Positions 8,731 through 17,115 of a DNA stretch of 64,000 nt are shown here, piece after piece. Position numbers and translations under genes: made by a program. Below the pieces are notes generated by a model, which saw nothing but the letters and a program-made list of their open reading frames with translations, made no database searches and was not told where the DNA came from. Numbering within the stretch: the first letter of the stretch is position 1; every line of letters starts with the position of its first letter. The stretch comes from UBA4802 sp964509195 (lineage in GTDB: Bacteria > Spirochaetota > UBA4802 > UB4802): the NCBI GenBank assembly GCA_964509195.1, contig CAZDWJ010000004.1, positions 62,001 to 126,000 on the forward strand. The letters are read 5' to 3'.

Positions 8731-8804
8731 GGGCCCATAGCTCAGCAGGTTAGAGCGGCTGACTCATAATCAGTAGGTCCGGGGTTCGAATCCCTGTGGG
8801 CCCA
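8731..8804 (+). tRNA. tRNA with CAU anticodon (Ile2 or elongator Met)
   Basis: A complete cloverleaf. The acceptor GGGCCCA/TGGGCCC is fully paired, the D arm is GCTC/GAGC, the anticodon stem GCTGA/TCAGT holds loop CTCATAA (anticodon CAT), and the T loop is TTCGAAT. Discriminator A; CCA is not encoded. The G-C-rich acceptor and loop context favour tRNA-Ile2, whose C34 is changed to lysidine by TilS, encoded at 25.4 kb in this window. Elongator Met cannot be excluded. Confidence 0.93.
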
Positions 8805-8868
8805 ATACAGGGAGGATAGCCTCCCATTGTTATTATATACTGCAATTTCAAAAATCCGGGAGAAGTGT

Positions 8869-9183
8869 ATGTATGCAATAGTTGAAATAGCTGGGAAACA
8901 ATATAAAGTGGAAAAGAATAAAACAATAGCTGTTGACCTGCTGCAAGCAAAAGATGATGAAACAATAGCTATCGATAAAGTTATGATGTTTGTAGATGGT
9001 GAAAGGGTTTTAGTTGGTCAACCATATTTGCCCAATGTTGAGGTTAAGGCTAAAGTTAGTGGTGTGGTCCGTGGCGATAAAGTTCGTGGCATGAAATTCA
9101 AAAAACGAAAAAATTACGCCAGAACTTTAGGACATAAGCAGCCATATACCAGTATTACTATTGTTGATATGTCAGTCAAATAG
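8869..9183 (+). CDS. rplU: 50S ribosomal protein L21
   Basis: 104 residues starting Met-Tyr-Ala-Ile-Val-Glu-Ile-Ala-Gly-Lys-Gln-Tyr-Lys-Val, the conserved L21 N-terminus. GGGAG six bases upstream fixes this ATG; an in-frame upstream ATG at 8827 would add a non-conserved leader. The C-terminal half has the Lys-Lys-Arg-Lys-Asn-Tyr ... Gly-His-Lys-Gln segment that binds 23S rRNA. It is the first protein gene after the tRNA and overlaps prp by one base. Confidence 0.96.
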   Translation: MYAIVEIAGKQYKVEKNKTIAVDLLQAKDDETIAIDKVMMFVDGERVLVGQPYLPNVEVKAKVSGVVRGDKVRGMKFKKRKNYARTLGHKQPYTSITIVDMSVK

Positions 9184-9533
9184 TGATAAGTATCACATTA
9201 CAGGGAATAAACGTTACAAACAGTCATATTGAATTATCAGGTGCTGAGTGTTGTGTCAGCATAGCAGGGCATTCAGGGCAGGCACTAAAAGGCAATGATA
9301 TAGTATGTGCTGGTGTTTCGGCATTATCACAATCAGTTGCTTTAGCGCTTGAATATTTTGCGATAGCTCATAGTATTAATCAACAGGAGGGACTGCTAGA
9401 GTTTAGCGTTAATGTTGCCTCTCTTGGTGATGCTCAAAAGATTCGCTGTGAAAGCATTATAAGTGTTTTTATTATTGGAATTAATGAAATAAGGAAGCAA
9501 TATCCTGAATTTGTTCAGGTAAACATACTATAA
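9183..9533 (+). CDS. prp: Ribosomal-processing cysteine protease Prp-like (YsxB/DUF464)
   Basis: 116 residues from a GTG that overlaps the rplU stop by one base. The family dyad is intact: His30 in Gly-His-Ser-Gly and Cys42 in Asn-Asp-Ile-Val-Cys-Ala, 12 residues apart as in characterised Prp. Family knowledge: Prp sits between rplU and rpmA and removes an N-terminal extension from L27 in Firmicutes and relatives. Here the L27 gene starts directly at Met-Ala-His-Lys-Lys, so that substrate is missing. The protein may have another target or a non-proteolytic role. Confidence 0.88.
   Translation: MISITLQGINVTNSHIELSGAECCVSIAGHSGQALKGNDIVCAGVSALSQSVALALEYFAIAHSINQQEGLLEFSVNVASLGDAQKIRCESIISVFIIGINEIRKQYPEFVQVNIL
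9360..9369 (+). repeat. Decamer GCGATAGCTC, exact copy 2
   Basis: Inside prp, sense strand, read as AIA. Confidence 0.7.
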
Positions 9534-9577
9534 AAGCTTTGATGTTTTGACAATAACTGTTATTACGAGGTGAATAT

Positions 9578-9838
9578 ATGGCACATAAAAAAGGTGGTGG
9601 TTCATCACGAAACGGTCGTGATTCTCAGTCAAAACGCCTGGGAGTAAAGGTGTTTTCAGGGCAGTTTGTAAAAAGCGGCTCTATCATAGTACGTCAGAGA
9701 GGGACCAAGCTGCATCCCGGAATTAATGTTAAGCGCGGTAGTGATGATACTCTCTTTGCAGTTTCTGATGGGATAGTAAAATTTGAGCGCCTTGACAAGG
9801 AAAGAAAGAAAGTATCGGTATATCCTGTTCAGGCGTAA
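9578..9838 (+). CDS. rpmA: 50S ribosomal protein L27
   Basis: 86 residues. Met-Ala-His-Lys-Lys-Gly-Gly-Gly-Ser-Ser and the following Asn-Gly-Arg-Asp-Ser-x-x-Lys-Arg-Leu-Gly-Val-Lys motif are typical. An ACGAGG site lies ~6 bp upstream. In the same frame upstream there is a TAA at 9554-9556 and no usable start between, so no cleavable leader is encoded. The L27 N-terminus reaches the peptidyl-transferase centre. It is third in rplU-prp-rpmA and followed by a terminator. Confidence 0.97.
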   Translation: MAHKKGGGSSRNGRDSQSKRLGVKVFSGQFVKSGSIIVRQRGTKLHPGINVKRGSDDTLFAVSDGIVKFERLDKERKKVSVYPVQA

Positions 9839-9875
9839 GATTTATTGTAAACAAGCATTTACAGGTGCAAACAAT

Positions 9876-9915
9876 AAAAGCTTGTATTGTTGTAATGGCA
9901 ATATAAGCTTTTTTT
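9876..9915 (+). terminator. Intrinsic terminator after rpmA
   Basis: AAAAGCTTGTATTG pairs with CAATATAAGCTTTT (one internal mismatch) around an 8-9-nt loop, followed by a run of seven T residues. Confidence 0.85.
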
Positions 9916-9984
9916 ATTTAGAGTGATACTCATTGTTATTACAATGAGTAATTATCGTTATATTATTTCGAAGCACAAGGTGTA

Positions 9985-10105
9985 CTTCATGTCATTTTTA
10001 AGAACGAATGCTTCTTCCTCGCATTTCGAAGAATGCAGTGACGAGGAATCTTATTTATTCAGTAGAAAGATTTCTCACTCCTTTGGGTTCTAAATGACAA
10101 ATAGT
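9985..10105. repeat. Degenerate palindromic dispersed repeat
   Basis: It is bounded by TGTCATTT (9991) and its complement AAATGACA (10092-10099). Inside are CGAGGAATCTT (10043) and AAAGATTTCTC (10067), which can pair, and CTTCCTCGCATTTCGAAGAATGCAGTGACGAGG-type arms. This resembles the TGTCAT-flanked 'rotten-apple' repeats common between genes in environmental genomes. No transposase present. Confidence 0.5.
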
Positions 10106-10261
10106 ACAAGATGGGTTGGAAATGGCAGTACGATAAGAGACAATTTCTTATCCCTGAATAAAATCAGAATGAGTAATGGTTATATACTACTCTATTTTCA
10201 TGTACGACAAATATAATGAGCTATCCTATATTCTATTATTTTAAATGATGCAGGCAAAAAC

Positions 10262-11245
10262 GTGGCAAAATTTACAGATAACATAGTCATCAAAGTGCGT
10301 GCAGGCAAAGGCGGTGCTGGTGCAGTATCATTCAGAAGGGAAAAGTATATTCCCAAAGGTGGCCCTGATGGCGGTGACGGAGGAAAAGGTGGTGATGTCA
10401 TCATCATGGCACAGCAGGGTTATTATAATTTAGGACATCTTTTTAAGGACAGGGTGTATAAGGCGGAAAATGGCGGCTATGGAATGGGACAGAACCGCAA
10501 TGGAAAAGATGGCCAGGATTTAATTATTAGAGTTCCTGCAGGCACTCAAGTACAGGATGCGGAGACTGGAGAACTTTTAGCTGACCTTGTCAATGAAGGT
10601 GATGCGGTGTGTGTGGCGCGAGGAGGTATGGGAGGCAAAGGTAATGCGTTCTTTAAGACAGCAACACATCAGGCACCGCGGTTTTCACAGCCTGGCATGC
10701 CTGGAGAAGAACGTTCTATTTTGCTAAACCTAAAGCTAATTGCCGATGTGGGGCTTGTGGGGCTTCCTAATGTGGGTAAATCCACCTTGCTTAAAGCTAT
10801 CACCAATGCACAGCCAAAAATTGCAGATTATCCTTTTACCACACTTATCCCAAATCTGGGAGTCATTGAACGGGGAGAACAAATCATTAAAATTGCAGAT
10901 ATACCTGGAATTATTGAAGGGGCACATAAAGGCATGGGCCTTGGCCTGTCGTTTCTGCAACACATTGAGCGTGTGCGGATTATTTTGTTCTGCATTGAGG
11001 CTATTGATGCTGACCCGTTATATACGCTTTCACTGCTAAAAGCAGAGCTGTCTACATACAAAAAAGAGTTACTCCAGAGAACATCTATGATTCTTTTGAC
11101 AAAAAGTGATGTAGCAAGTGAGTCAATTGTAACTAAACGGATTGAACTACTTGAAAAAGAAAAATATACAGTGCTTCCTATATCATCATTGACAGGATAT
11201 AATATCGATATATTAATAGAAAAACTTTTTTTGTTAATGGATTAA
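10262..11245 (+). CDS. obgE: Obg-family GTPase
   Basis: 327 residues from a GTG start. The glycine-rich Obg fold (1-158) begins Ala-Lys-Phe-Thr-Asp-Asn and contains the Gly-Gly-Pro-Asp-Gly-Gly-Asp-Gly-Gly-x-Gly-Gly signature. The G domain follows with G1 Gly-Leu-Pro-Asn-Val-Gly-Lys-Ser-Thr, G3 Asp-Ile-Pro-Gly and G4 Thr-Lys-Ser-Asp. There is no OCT tail, a common short form. Obg acts in 50S assembly and stress control. The rplU-prp-rpmA-obg order is widely conserved. proB follows within 5 bp. Confidence 0.96.
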   Translation: MAKFTDNIVIKVRAGKGGAGAVSFRREKYIPKGGPDGGDGGKGGDVIIMAQQGYYNLGHLFKDRVYKAENGGYGMGQNRNGKDGQDLIIRVPAGTQVQDAETGELLADLVNEGDAVCVARGGMGGKGNAFFKTATHQAPRFSQPGMPGEERSILLNLKLIADVGLVGLPNVGKSTLLKAITNAQPKIADYPFTTLIPNLGVIERGEQIIKIADIPGIIEGAHKGMGLGLSFLQHIERVRIILFCIEAIDADPLYTLSLLKAELSTYKKELLQRTSMILLTKSDVASESIVTKRIELLEKEKYTVLPISSLTGYNIDILIEKLFLLMD

Positions 11246-11249
11246 CGAC

Positions 11250-12356
11250 ATGCCACGCTCTACGTATTTAAAAAACGTAAAAACAATTGTTGTCAAAGTT
11301 GGTTCATCACTTATCACTGACGAAACCGGCATATCAAAAAAACAGGTGACTAAGCTAGTTGATGATGTTGTATTTTTGCTTAAGAAAAAATACCGGGTTG
11401 TTATTGTAAGTTCTGGAGCTATCAGCGCTGGTTCAGCGGTTATGAAAAAGAAGCGCAACCTATGTACAATTCCTGAAAAACAGGCTTTAGCTGCCATAGG
11501 GCAATCTATACTTATGGATGTGTATCGGGAATGTTTTAACAAATATGGCTATGAGGTTGGTCAGATATTGCTTACCGAAGATGATGTGAAGCACCGTCGC
11601 AGATTTTTAAATGCACGTCACACATTGAATGCGCTTTTAGAAATGGGAGTAGTGCCGATAGTTAATGAAAATGATTCGGTTGTGATAAAAGAGATCAAAT
11701 TTGGCGATAACGACACACTCTCTGCTCACGTAGCAAATATAGTGCAGGCAAATCTTTTGGTATTGTTATCCGATGTTGATGGCTTTTACTGGAATGAAGG
11801 TGATACAGAACCTGTTTCAGAGATTCATGAGATTAATGACGAGGTTAGAAAACGCTGCCGTGGTGTGGGAAGCGAGTACGGCACCGGTGGCATGCATACA
11901 AAAATAAAAGCAGGAGAGATAGTCATTAAATCAGGCGAGATGATGATTATAGCAAATGGCAGGACGGAGAATATACTAAAACGTATTGTGCAGGGTGAGA
12001 AGATTGGTACACTGTTTTTAGGTAAAACACAGTTAAAAAGTAAGAAACGATGGATAGCATTTAATGTAAAGCCCAAAGGCAAACTGATTATTGATGATGG
12101 CGCTGTGAAAGCACTTAAGGAGAACAAAAAGTCGCTGCTTGCAATAGGAATAACACAGGTGGAAGGTACTTTTGACCTGGGTGATGCGGTAGAAATTACA
12201 GACAAGCGTGGAACACTAATTGCAAAAGGTATTGTCAATTATTCCAGTGAGGAACTTGAAAAAATCAAAGGAAAAAATACACAGGAGATAAAAAAAATAT
12301 TTGGCTCGCAGTACTATGAAGAAGTTATAAACAGGGATGATTTAATTGTATTTTGA
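11250..12356 (+). CDS. proB: Glutamate 5-kinase
   Basis: 368 residues: an amino-acid-kinase domain (about 8-260) and a C-terminal PUA domain (about 280-355). It phosphorylates glutamate to gamma-glutamyl phosphate, the first committed step of proline synthesis and the usual target of proline feedback. Visible motifs are Val-Lys-Val-Gly-Ser-Ser-Leu near 14, Ser-Ser-Gly-Ala-Ile-Ser-Ala-Gly near 53, Asn-Glu-Asn-Asp-Ser-Val near 145, and Tyr-Gly-Thr-Gly-Gly-Met-x-Thr-Lys near 210. It is coupled to obgE. proA is not in the window. Confidence 0.96.
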   Translation: MPRSTYLKNVKTIVVKVGSSLITDETGISKKQVTKLVDDVVFLLKKKYRVVIVSSGAISAGSAVMKKKRNLCTIPEKQALAAIGQSILMDVYRECFNKYGYEVGQILLTEDDVKHRRRFLNARHTLNALLEMGVVPIVNENDSVVIKEIKFGDNDTLSAHVANIVQANLLVLLSDVDGFYWNEGDTEPVSEIHEINDEVRKRCRGVGSEYGTGGMHTKIKAGEIVIKSGEMMIIANGRTENILKRIVQGEKIGTLFLGKTQLKSKKRWIAFNVKPKGKLIIDDGAVKALKENKKSLLAIGITQVEGTFDLGDAVEITDKRGTLIAKGIVNYSSEELEKIKGKNTQEIKKIFGSQYYEEVINRDDLIVF

Positions 12357-12821
12357 TGGTTTTGATAAGACAAAAAAAGGGAGAAAATCTCCGTCTGATT
12401 TATTTCAATAAAAAGCTATAGAATAGACACTATTATATATGCCTGTTTGTGTAACATACTATATACTATTGTTTCTCAATATAAATGTGTTTTATTTTAT
12501 ATAGTAAATAAATATGGTGTATTATTACTATGTGTTCCAAAACAAAAATTTGTGTGAGCAATTGAAAAAAGTATATACATGTGTAGCCTTCAGAGAAAGT
12601 GTATCTAACATTATTCATAAAATAATTTTAAGAAATAATTATTGGTGTGTTATAAAAAATACTTGTATAATGAGTTATTACAATAATAGTAATCCCAATT
12701 TAAAGAATTTGTTTTAAGAAATTGTATTGAAGCAGCTTTGCAAATATCGTGGAGAGTATGTAGTGAAGTTTTACATTTGAAATTATACGAAACACTATAA
12801 ATTCATAAACAGGAAACAGAT
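12357..12821. other. 465-bp AT-rich spacer between proB and secA
   Basis: A weak GGAGA-aaa-TCTCC hairpin (12378-12390) follows proB. A 20-mer shared with 8448 lies at 12617-12636. A 67-codon plus frame (12514-12717) is AT-rich with no ribosome-binding site or family features and is not called. Confidence 0.55.
12617..12636. repeat. 20-mer shared with 8448-8467
   Basis: Second copy of the AT-rich 20-mer. Similarity extends to about 12611-12652 with small differences and preserves an inverted repeat. Confidence 0.45.
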
Positions 12822-15572
12822 ATGATAGATAAAATCTTAAGTTTATTCTTTGGCACAAAGCATGAACGTGATATTAAAAAGCTTCAACCAATTGTAGCAC
12901 AAATAAATGCACTGGAAGATGAGGTAAAAAGATTAACTCAGGACCAGATGCTTGCAAAGACCGCTGAGTTCAGAGGGCGCATAGAGCAGGGGCAGCCAAT
13001 TGATGAACTGCTCCCGTATGCATTTGCGATGATTCGTGAAGCTGCGTGGCGCACTATTGGCATGCGGCATTTTGACGTGCAGCTTATGGGTGCGGTTGTA
13101 CTGCATCAGGGCAAAATTGCTGAGATGAAAACTGGTGAAGGGAAAACGCTGGTTGCAACAATGCCGGTGTATCTTAATGCACTGGCAGGCAAAGGAGTCC
13201 ATGTGGTAACGGTGAATGATTACCTGGCGCGTCGTGACGCTGAGTGGATGGGGCCAATCTATAAATATCTGGGTCTTTCAGTTGGTGTTATCCAGCATAA
13301 TATGGATTACTATGCTCGCCAGAAGGCGTATCGGTGCGATGTAACCTACGGAACAAATAATGAGTTTGGCTTTGATTACCTTAGAGACAATATGGTGGAA
13401 CACAAGTCGCTTCGTGTACAGCGTGAGCTGTACTATGCAATTGTTGATGAGGTTGACTCAATCCTAATTGATGAAGCGCGAACGCCGCTTATCATTTCAG
13501 GATCCACCGATGAATCTACCAAAAAATACTATCTTATTAATAAAATTATCCCTAGCCTTAAAGAGGGCGTTGATTATGTAGTGAACGAAAAAGACCGCAA
13601 TGCACTTTTGACCGAAGAAGGTGTGAGGCATGTTGAGCGTCTTTTAAAGATAGATAATCTGTACGATAGTCGCAATATTGAACTGGTGCATCATGTGAAT
13701 CAGGCACTCAAAGCACACACATTATTCAAGCGTGATATCGATTACATTGTGAAAGATGGACAGGTTATCATCGTTGATGAATTTACCGGAAGGCTTATGC
13801 CTGGCCGCAGGTATTCTGATGGACTGCATCAGGCACTGGAAGCCAAAGAAAATGTTCCGATAGCGCGCGAAAGCCAGACATTTGCTCAGATTACGTTTCA
13901 GAACTATTTCCGAATGTACAAAAAATTAGCTGGCATGACCGGTACAGCTGATACCGAAGCTATCGAATTTAAAAAGATATACAATTTAGATGTTGTTGTT
14001 ATTCCCACAAATGAGCCAGTACGAAGGACTGATTACCCTGATAGGATCTATCGCACAGAAAAAGAAAAGTTCAATGCAATTGTTAAAGAGATACAGGAAA
14101 TGCGTGAGGCGGGGAGGCCAGTACTTGTGGGTACTATCTCCATTGAAAAATCCGAAAAGCTTTCGGATATGCTAAGGCGACTTGGTGTTCCACACAATGT
14201 GTTGAATGCAAAGTACCATGAAAAAGAAGCGCAGATTATTGCCGAAGCAGGACGTCCTGGCACAGTAACTATCGCCACCAATATGGCAGGCCGTGGTACG
14301 GATATAGTGCTTGGTGGCAGAAAAACCTATGTTGATGAACTGGAACACTGGAAACCCATTCATGATGCTACGCTCTGGGAGCGTTTCAGGGAAGAAATTT
14401 TGAAAAGCAACTTTGCTGAGGCAGCAAGCCTTGCTAATACTATGATGGGGCAGGATCAACATAAAGCGCTTGATATTGTACGCAAAGGTAAGGAGTGGCT
14501 TGATAATCACAATAAAGTGGTGGAAGCGGGAGGACTGCATATTTTAGGAACTGAGCGGCATGAGGCACGAAGAATTGACAATCAGCTGCGCGGGCGTTCA
14601 GGAAGGCAGGGCGACCCGGGGTCATCGCGGTTTTACCTTTCGCTTGAGGATGACCTGATGCGCATCTTTGGTTCGGATAAGATTTCAGGTGTAATGCAGC
14701 GGTTAGGTATGGAGGAAGGGCAGGAGATTGAGAGCAGGATGGTTTCCCGCGCTATTGAAAATGCACAGAAGAGGGTTGAGGGCAGAAACTTTGAGATCCG
14801 CAAACATCTGCTTGAGTACGACGATGTAATGAATAGTCAGCGTGAATATATTTATAAAGAACGCAATGCTATCTTAGATGGTGAAGATGTTTCACCAAAG
14901 ATTTGTCAATATATACATGAAGTTGTTGAAAGCTGGGTTCCGTATTTCACTGAAGGAAAACGGTATGTAGAGGATTGGGATATTGAAGGCTTGAACGGCT
15001 TTTTACGTTCAAAATTTGGATTTGATTTGGGGTCATTGGGTGTTACAGCGGAGGACCTGTCACATGATGAGCTCGTCGAGGTGGTAAAACAAGAGCTGCT
15101 TAAACTGTACAAAGCCAAGGAAGATGAAATTGGCAGTGACCATATGCGTACACTGGAACGGCTGGTGTCGCTGCAGGTGATTGATACAAAGTGGCGTGAT
15201 CATCTTTTGGTGATGGATGACCTGCGTGATGGCATATGGACTGCTGGCTACAGTGAGCGAAATCCACTGGTTGAGTATAAATTGCGTGGATTTGAGCTTT
15301 TCAACGAGATGCTTGATAATCTAAAGTTGGATATCATTGAGATGTTATTAAAAGTGCGCTTGCAGAAAGTTGAAGAGATCGAGATTAAGCCAGAAGAACT
15401 CCCCATCCCCTTTGGGCAGGAGATAAAGCCGGAAGTACAGCAGTTTGGTGCTGGGGGTATTCCTGTTGCTACACAACAGCAATCTGTTATTCGCCACCAT
15501 GCCGATGACAAAACCCGAGAGATCACAGGGGGAGTGAAACGTAAAAAGACAAGACGAAGCAGGCGAAGCTAA
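12822..15572 (+). CDS. secA: Protein translocase ATPase SecA
   Basis: 916 residues. SecA drives preproteins through SecYEG with ATP at the inner membrane. Walker A reads Gly-Glu-Gly-Lys-Thr at 105-109; the Walker B/DEAD-like Asp-Glu-Val-Asp-Ser-Ile-Leu-Ile-Asp-Glu-Ala-Arg-Thr, the Met-Ala-Gly-Arg-Gly-Thr-Asp-Ile and the Gln-x-x-Gly-Arg-x-Gly-Arg-Gln-Gly motifs follow. The C-terminus is a short basic tail (KRKKTRRSRRS). The zinc-binding SEC-C motif that binds SecB and lipid in many SecAs is absent, as in several lineages without SecB. The GlmM-like gene starts 3 bp after. Confidence 0.98.
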   Translation: MIDKILSLFFGTKHERDIKKLQPIVAQINALEDEVKRLTQDQMLAKTAEFRGRIEQGQPIDELLPYAFAMIREAAWRTIGMRHFDVQLMGAVVLHQGKIAEMKTGEGKTLVATMPVYLNALAGKGVHVVTVNDYLARRDAEWMGPIYKYLGLSVGVIQHNMDYYARQKAYRCDVTYGTNNEFGFDYLRDNMVEHKSLRVQRELYYAIVDEVDSILIDEARTPLIISGSTDESTKKYYLINKIIPSLKEGVDYVVNEKDRNALLTEEGVRHVERLLKIDNLYDSRNIELVHHVNQALKAHTLFKRDIDYIVKDGQVIIVDEFTGRLMPGRRYSDGLHQALEAKENVPIARESQTFAQITFQNYFRMYKKLAGMTGTADTEAIEFKKIYNLDVVVIPTNEPVRRTDYPDRIYRTEKEKFNAIVKEIQEMREAGRPVLVGTISIEKSEKLSDMLRRLGVPHNVLNAKYHEKEAQIIAEAGRPGTVTIATNMAGRGTDIVLGGRKTYVDELEHWKPIHDATLWERFREEILKSNFAEAASLANTMMGQDQHKALDIVRKGKEWLDNHNKVVEAGGLHILGTERHEARRIDNQLRGRSGRQGDPGSSRFYLSLEDDLMRIFGSDKISGVMQRLGMEEGQEIESRMVSRAIENAQKRVEGRNFEIRKHLLEYDDVMNSQREYIYKERNAILDGEDVSPKICQYIHEVVESWVPYFTEGKRYVEDWDIEGLNGFLRSKFGFDLGSLGVTAEDLSHDELVEVVKQELLKLYKAKEDEIGSDHMRTLERLVSLQVIDTKWRDHLLVMDDLRDGIWTAGYSERNPLVEYKLRGFELFNEMLDNLKLDIIEMLLKVRLQKVEEIEIKPEELPIPFGQEIKPEVQQFGAGGIPVATQQQSVIRHHADDKTREITGGVKRKKTRRSRRS

Positions 15573-15574
15573 TT

Positions 15575-16945
15575 ATGGCACTGATGAAAAGTATCTCAGG
15601 TATAAGAGGTATAGTAGGAGAATCCTTCACACCGGATTTGGTTACCAGAGTTGCAATGGCATTTGCTAAGCATACTGGTGGCGGAAAAGTTATTGTTGGA
15701 AGGGATTCACGCATTACGGGACAGCAGATTGCGCAGTGTTTTGAGAGTGTGCTGTCACTGTGCGGGTGCCAGGTAATTGATATTGGTGTGGTTCCAACGC
15801 CCACGGTGCAGGTTATGGTGGAGCATACAAAGGCAAAAGGCGGTGTTGTTATCTCTGCATCGCATAACCCCATACAATGGAATGCGTTTAAGCTTATAAA
15901 TAAAACCGGCAGCTTTTTTGGCCCTGATGAAATGAATGCATTTTTAGCGCTAGTTGATTCCATTACACCGTTTGGTGCAAAGTGGGATAACATCACACCA
16001 GTGGTGTGCGATAACTCTGCTACAAAAATCCATATTGAAAAAGTACTCAACGTAATAGATGTAGCCGCTATAAGAAAAAAAAAATTCACTGTGGTGCTTG
16101 ATTCGGTGAATGGTGCTGGTTCAGTTATTACGCAAGAGCTTTTAAAAAAATTAGGGTGCAGGGTAATTCCTATTAATTGCGATATGAGCACTGGCATATT
16201 CCCCCGTGGGGCAGAGCCAGTTGCAAAAAATTTAAAACAACTGTCACAGGCGGTAAAGAAATATAAAGCTGATATTGGCTTTGCACAAGATCCGGATGCA
16301 GACAGGTTAGCGATAGTAAATGAGAAAGGACAACCAATTGGCGAGGAGCTTACCGTAACGCTTGCTGCACTACGCTGCCTTGAAAAAAAGAGAGGAGCAG
16401 TTGTGGTGAATATGTCCACAACGAAAGCCATTGATGATGTTGCGTCCCGTTTTGGTGTGCCTGTGTATCGCTCAAAGGTTGGTGAAATACATGTGGTTGA
16501 AGCAATGAAACAGCACAAGGCAGTGATTGGTGGAGAGGGTAATGGTGGAGTTATTTCTCCTGAAGTTCATTATGGAAGGGATAGCCTTGTGGGAATTGCG
16601 TATTGTCTTGAGCTACTGACTACACGCAATGAATCTATTTCGCAGATTGTAGAAAAGCTGCCAGTGTATTATATGCACAAGGATACTGTTCCTGTTAGCA
16701 AAGGATTTGATACCGTAACTATCGCCCAAAAAATTAAAGAACAGTATGCTTATGAAATTATCAATACTCTGGATGGCATACGGATAGATTTTACAAAAGA
16801 TAATGAATTTAAAGGTGGATGGGTACACTTGCGTCCTTCAAATACTGAGCCACTGTTCAGGATTATTGCAGAAGGAAAGACAAAAACGCAATGCAATGCA
16901 ATTGTAAAGGCCTTCAGCAATCTGAATAGCAGCACGTATATATAA
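15575..16945 (+). CDS. glmM: Phosphoglucosamine mutase-like phosphohexomutase
   Basis: 456 residues, four-domain alpha-D-phosphohexomutase. The phosphoserine is Ser96 in Ile-Ser-Ala-Ser-His-Asn-Pro. The magnesium site is Asp-Pro-Asp-Ala-Asp-Arg at 239-244, and sugar-binding Gly-Glu-Gly-Asn-Gly-Gly and phosphate-binding Arg-Pro-Ser-Asn-Thr-Glu-Pro motifs are present. The Gln-Trp-Asn-Ala-Phe-Lys after the active serine and the Gly-Glu-Gly-Asn loop fit GlmM-type enzymes, which make glucosamine-1-phosphate for peptidoglycan and LPS. Phosphomannomutase specificity is possible. A second, different mutase is at 22.6 kb. It follows secA by 3 bp. Confidence 0.82.
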   Translation: MALMKSISGIRGIVGESFTPDLVTRVAMAFAKHTGGGKVIVGRDSRITGQQIAQCFESVLSLCGCQVIDIGVVPTPTVQVMVEHTKAKGGVVISASHNPIQWNAFKLINKTGSFFGPDEMNAFLALVDSITPFGAKWDNITPVVCDNSATKIHIEKVLNVIDVAAIRKKKFTVVLDSVNGAGSVITQELLKKLGCRVIPINCDMSTGIFPRGAEPVAKNLKQLSQAVKKYKADIGFAQDPDADRLAIVNEKGQPIGEELTVTLAALRCLEKKRGAVVVNMSTTKAIDDVASRFGVPVYRSKVGEIHVVEAMKQHKAVIGGEGNGGVISPEVHYGRDSLVGIAYCLELLTTRNESISQIVEKLPVYYMHKDTVPVSKGFDTVTIAQKIKEQYAYEIINTLDGIRIDFTKDNEFKGGWVHLRPSNTEPLFRIIAEGKTKTQCNAIVKAFSNLNSSTYI

Positions 16946-16949
16946 TTAC

Positions 16950-16979
16950 TTGACAAAATTTAGCCTGCCTCCGTAATAC
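16950..16979 (+). promoter_or_regulatory. Sigma-70-type promoter for aspS operon
   Basis: TTGACA (16950-16955), 18-bp spacer, TAATAC (16974-16979). It lies just after the glmM stop and ~137 bp before the chosen aspS start. Confidence 0.6.
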
Positions 16980-17115
16980 TATCGAAATCAAAATAATGGG
17001 GCTTATATACTGTTGCCAGGAAACTATGCAAAACCTGGCAGCAAATTTTCATATTTTTTTGAATTTTATATTGATTCTGGTATGTTGCTATATTAATTTC
17101 TATTGGGTTAGGGGA

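Larger units (their letters stand above)
9839..10261. other. 423-bp spacer between rpmA and obgE
   Basis: It carries the rpmA terminator, then a degenerate dispersed repeat (about 9985-10105), then AT-rich leader DNA for obgE. No gene is seen. Confidence 0.6.

Noticed and set aside
8731..8804. tRNA(CAU) as an integration site for a mobile element
   Set aside because: No integrase, no direct repeat of the tRNA 3' end, and ribosomal genes follow immediately.
12514..12717. 67-codon plus-strand open frame before secA
   Set aside because: Very AT-rich, rich in Asn/Tyr/Ile as expected by chance, no ribosome-binding site, overlaps a dispersed motif.
16996..17115. N-terminal hydrophobic extension of AspRS
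   Set aside because: Unlike any AspRS, contains a membrane-like stretch and is probably the untranslated leader; the conserved start is at 17116.
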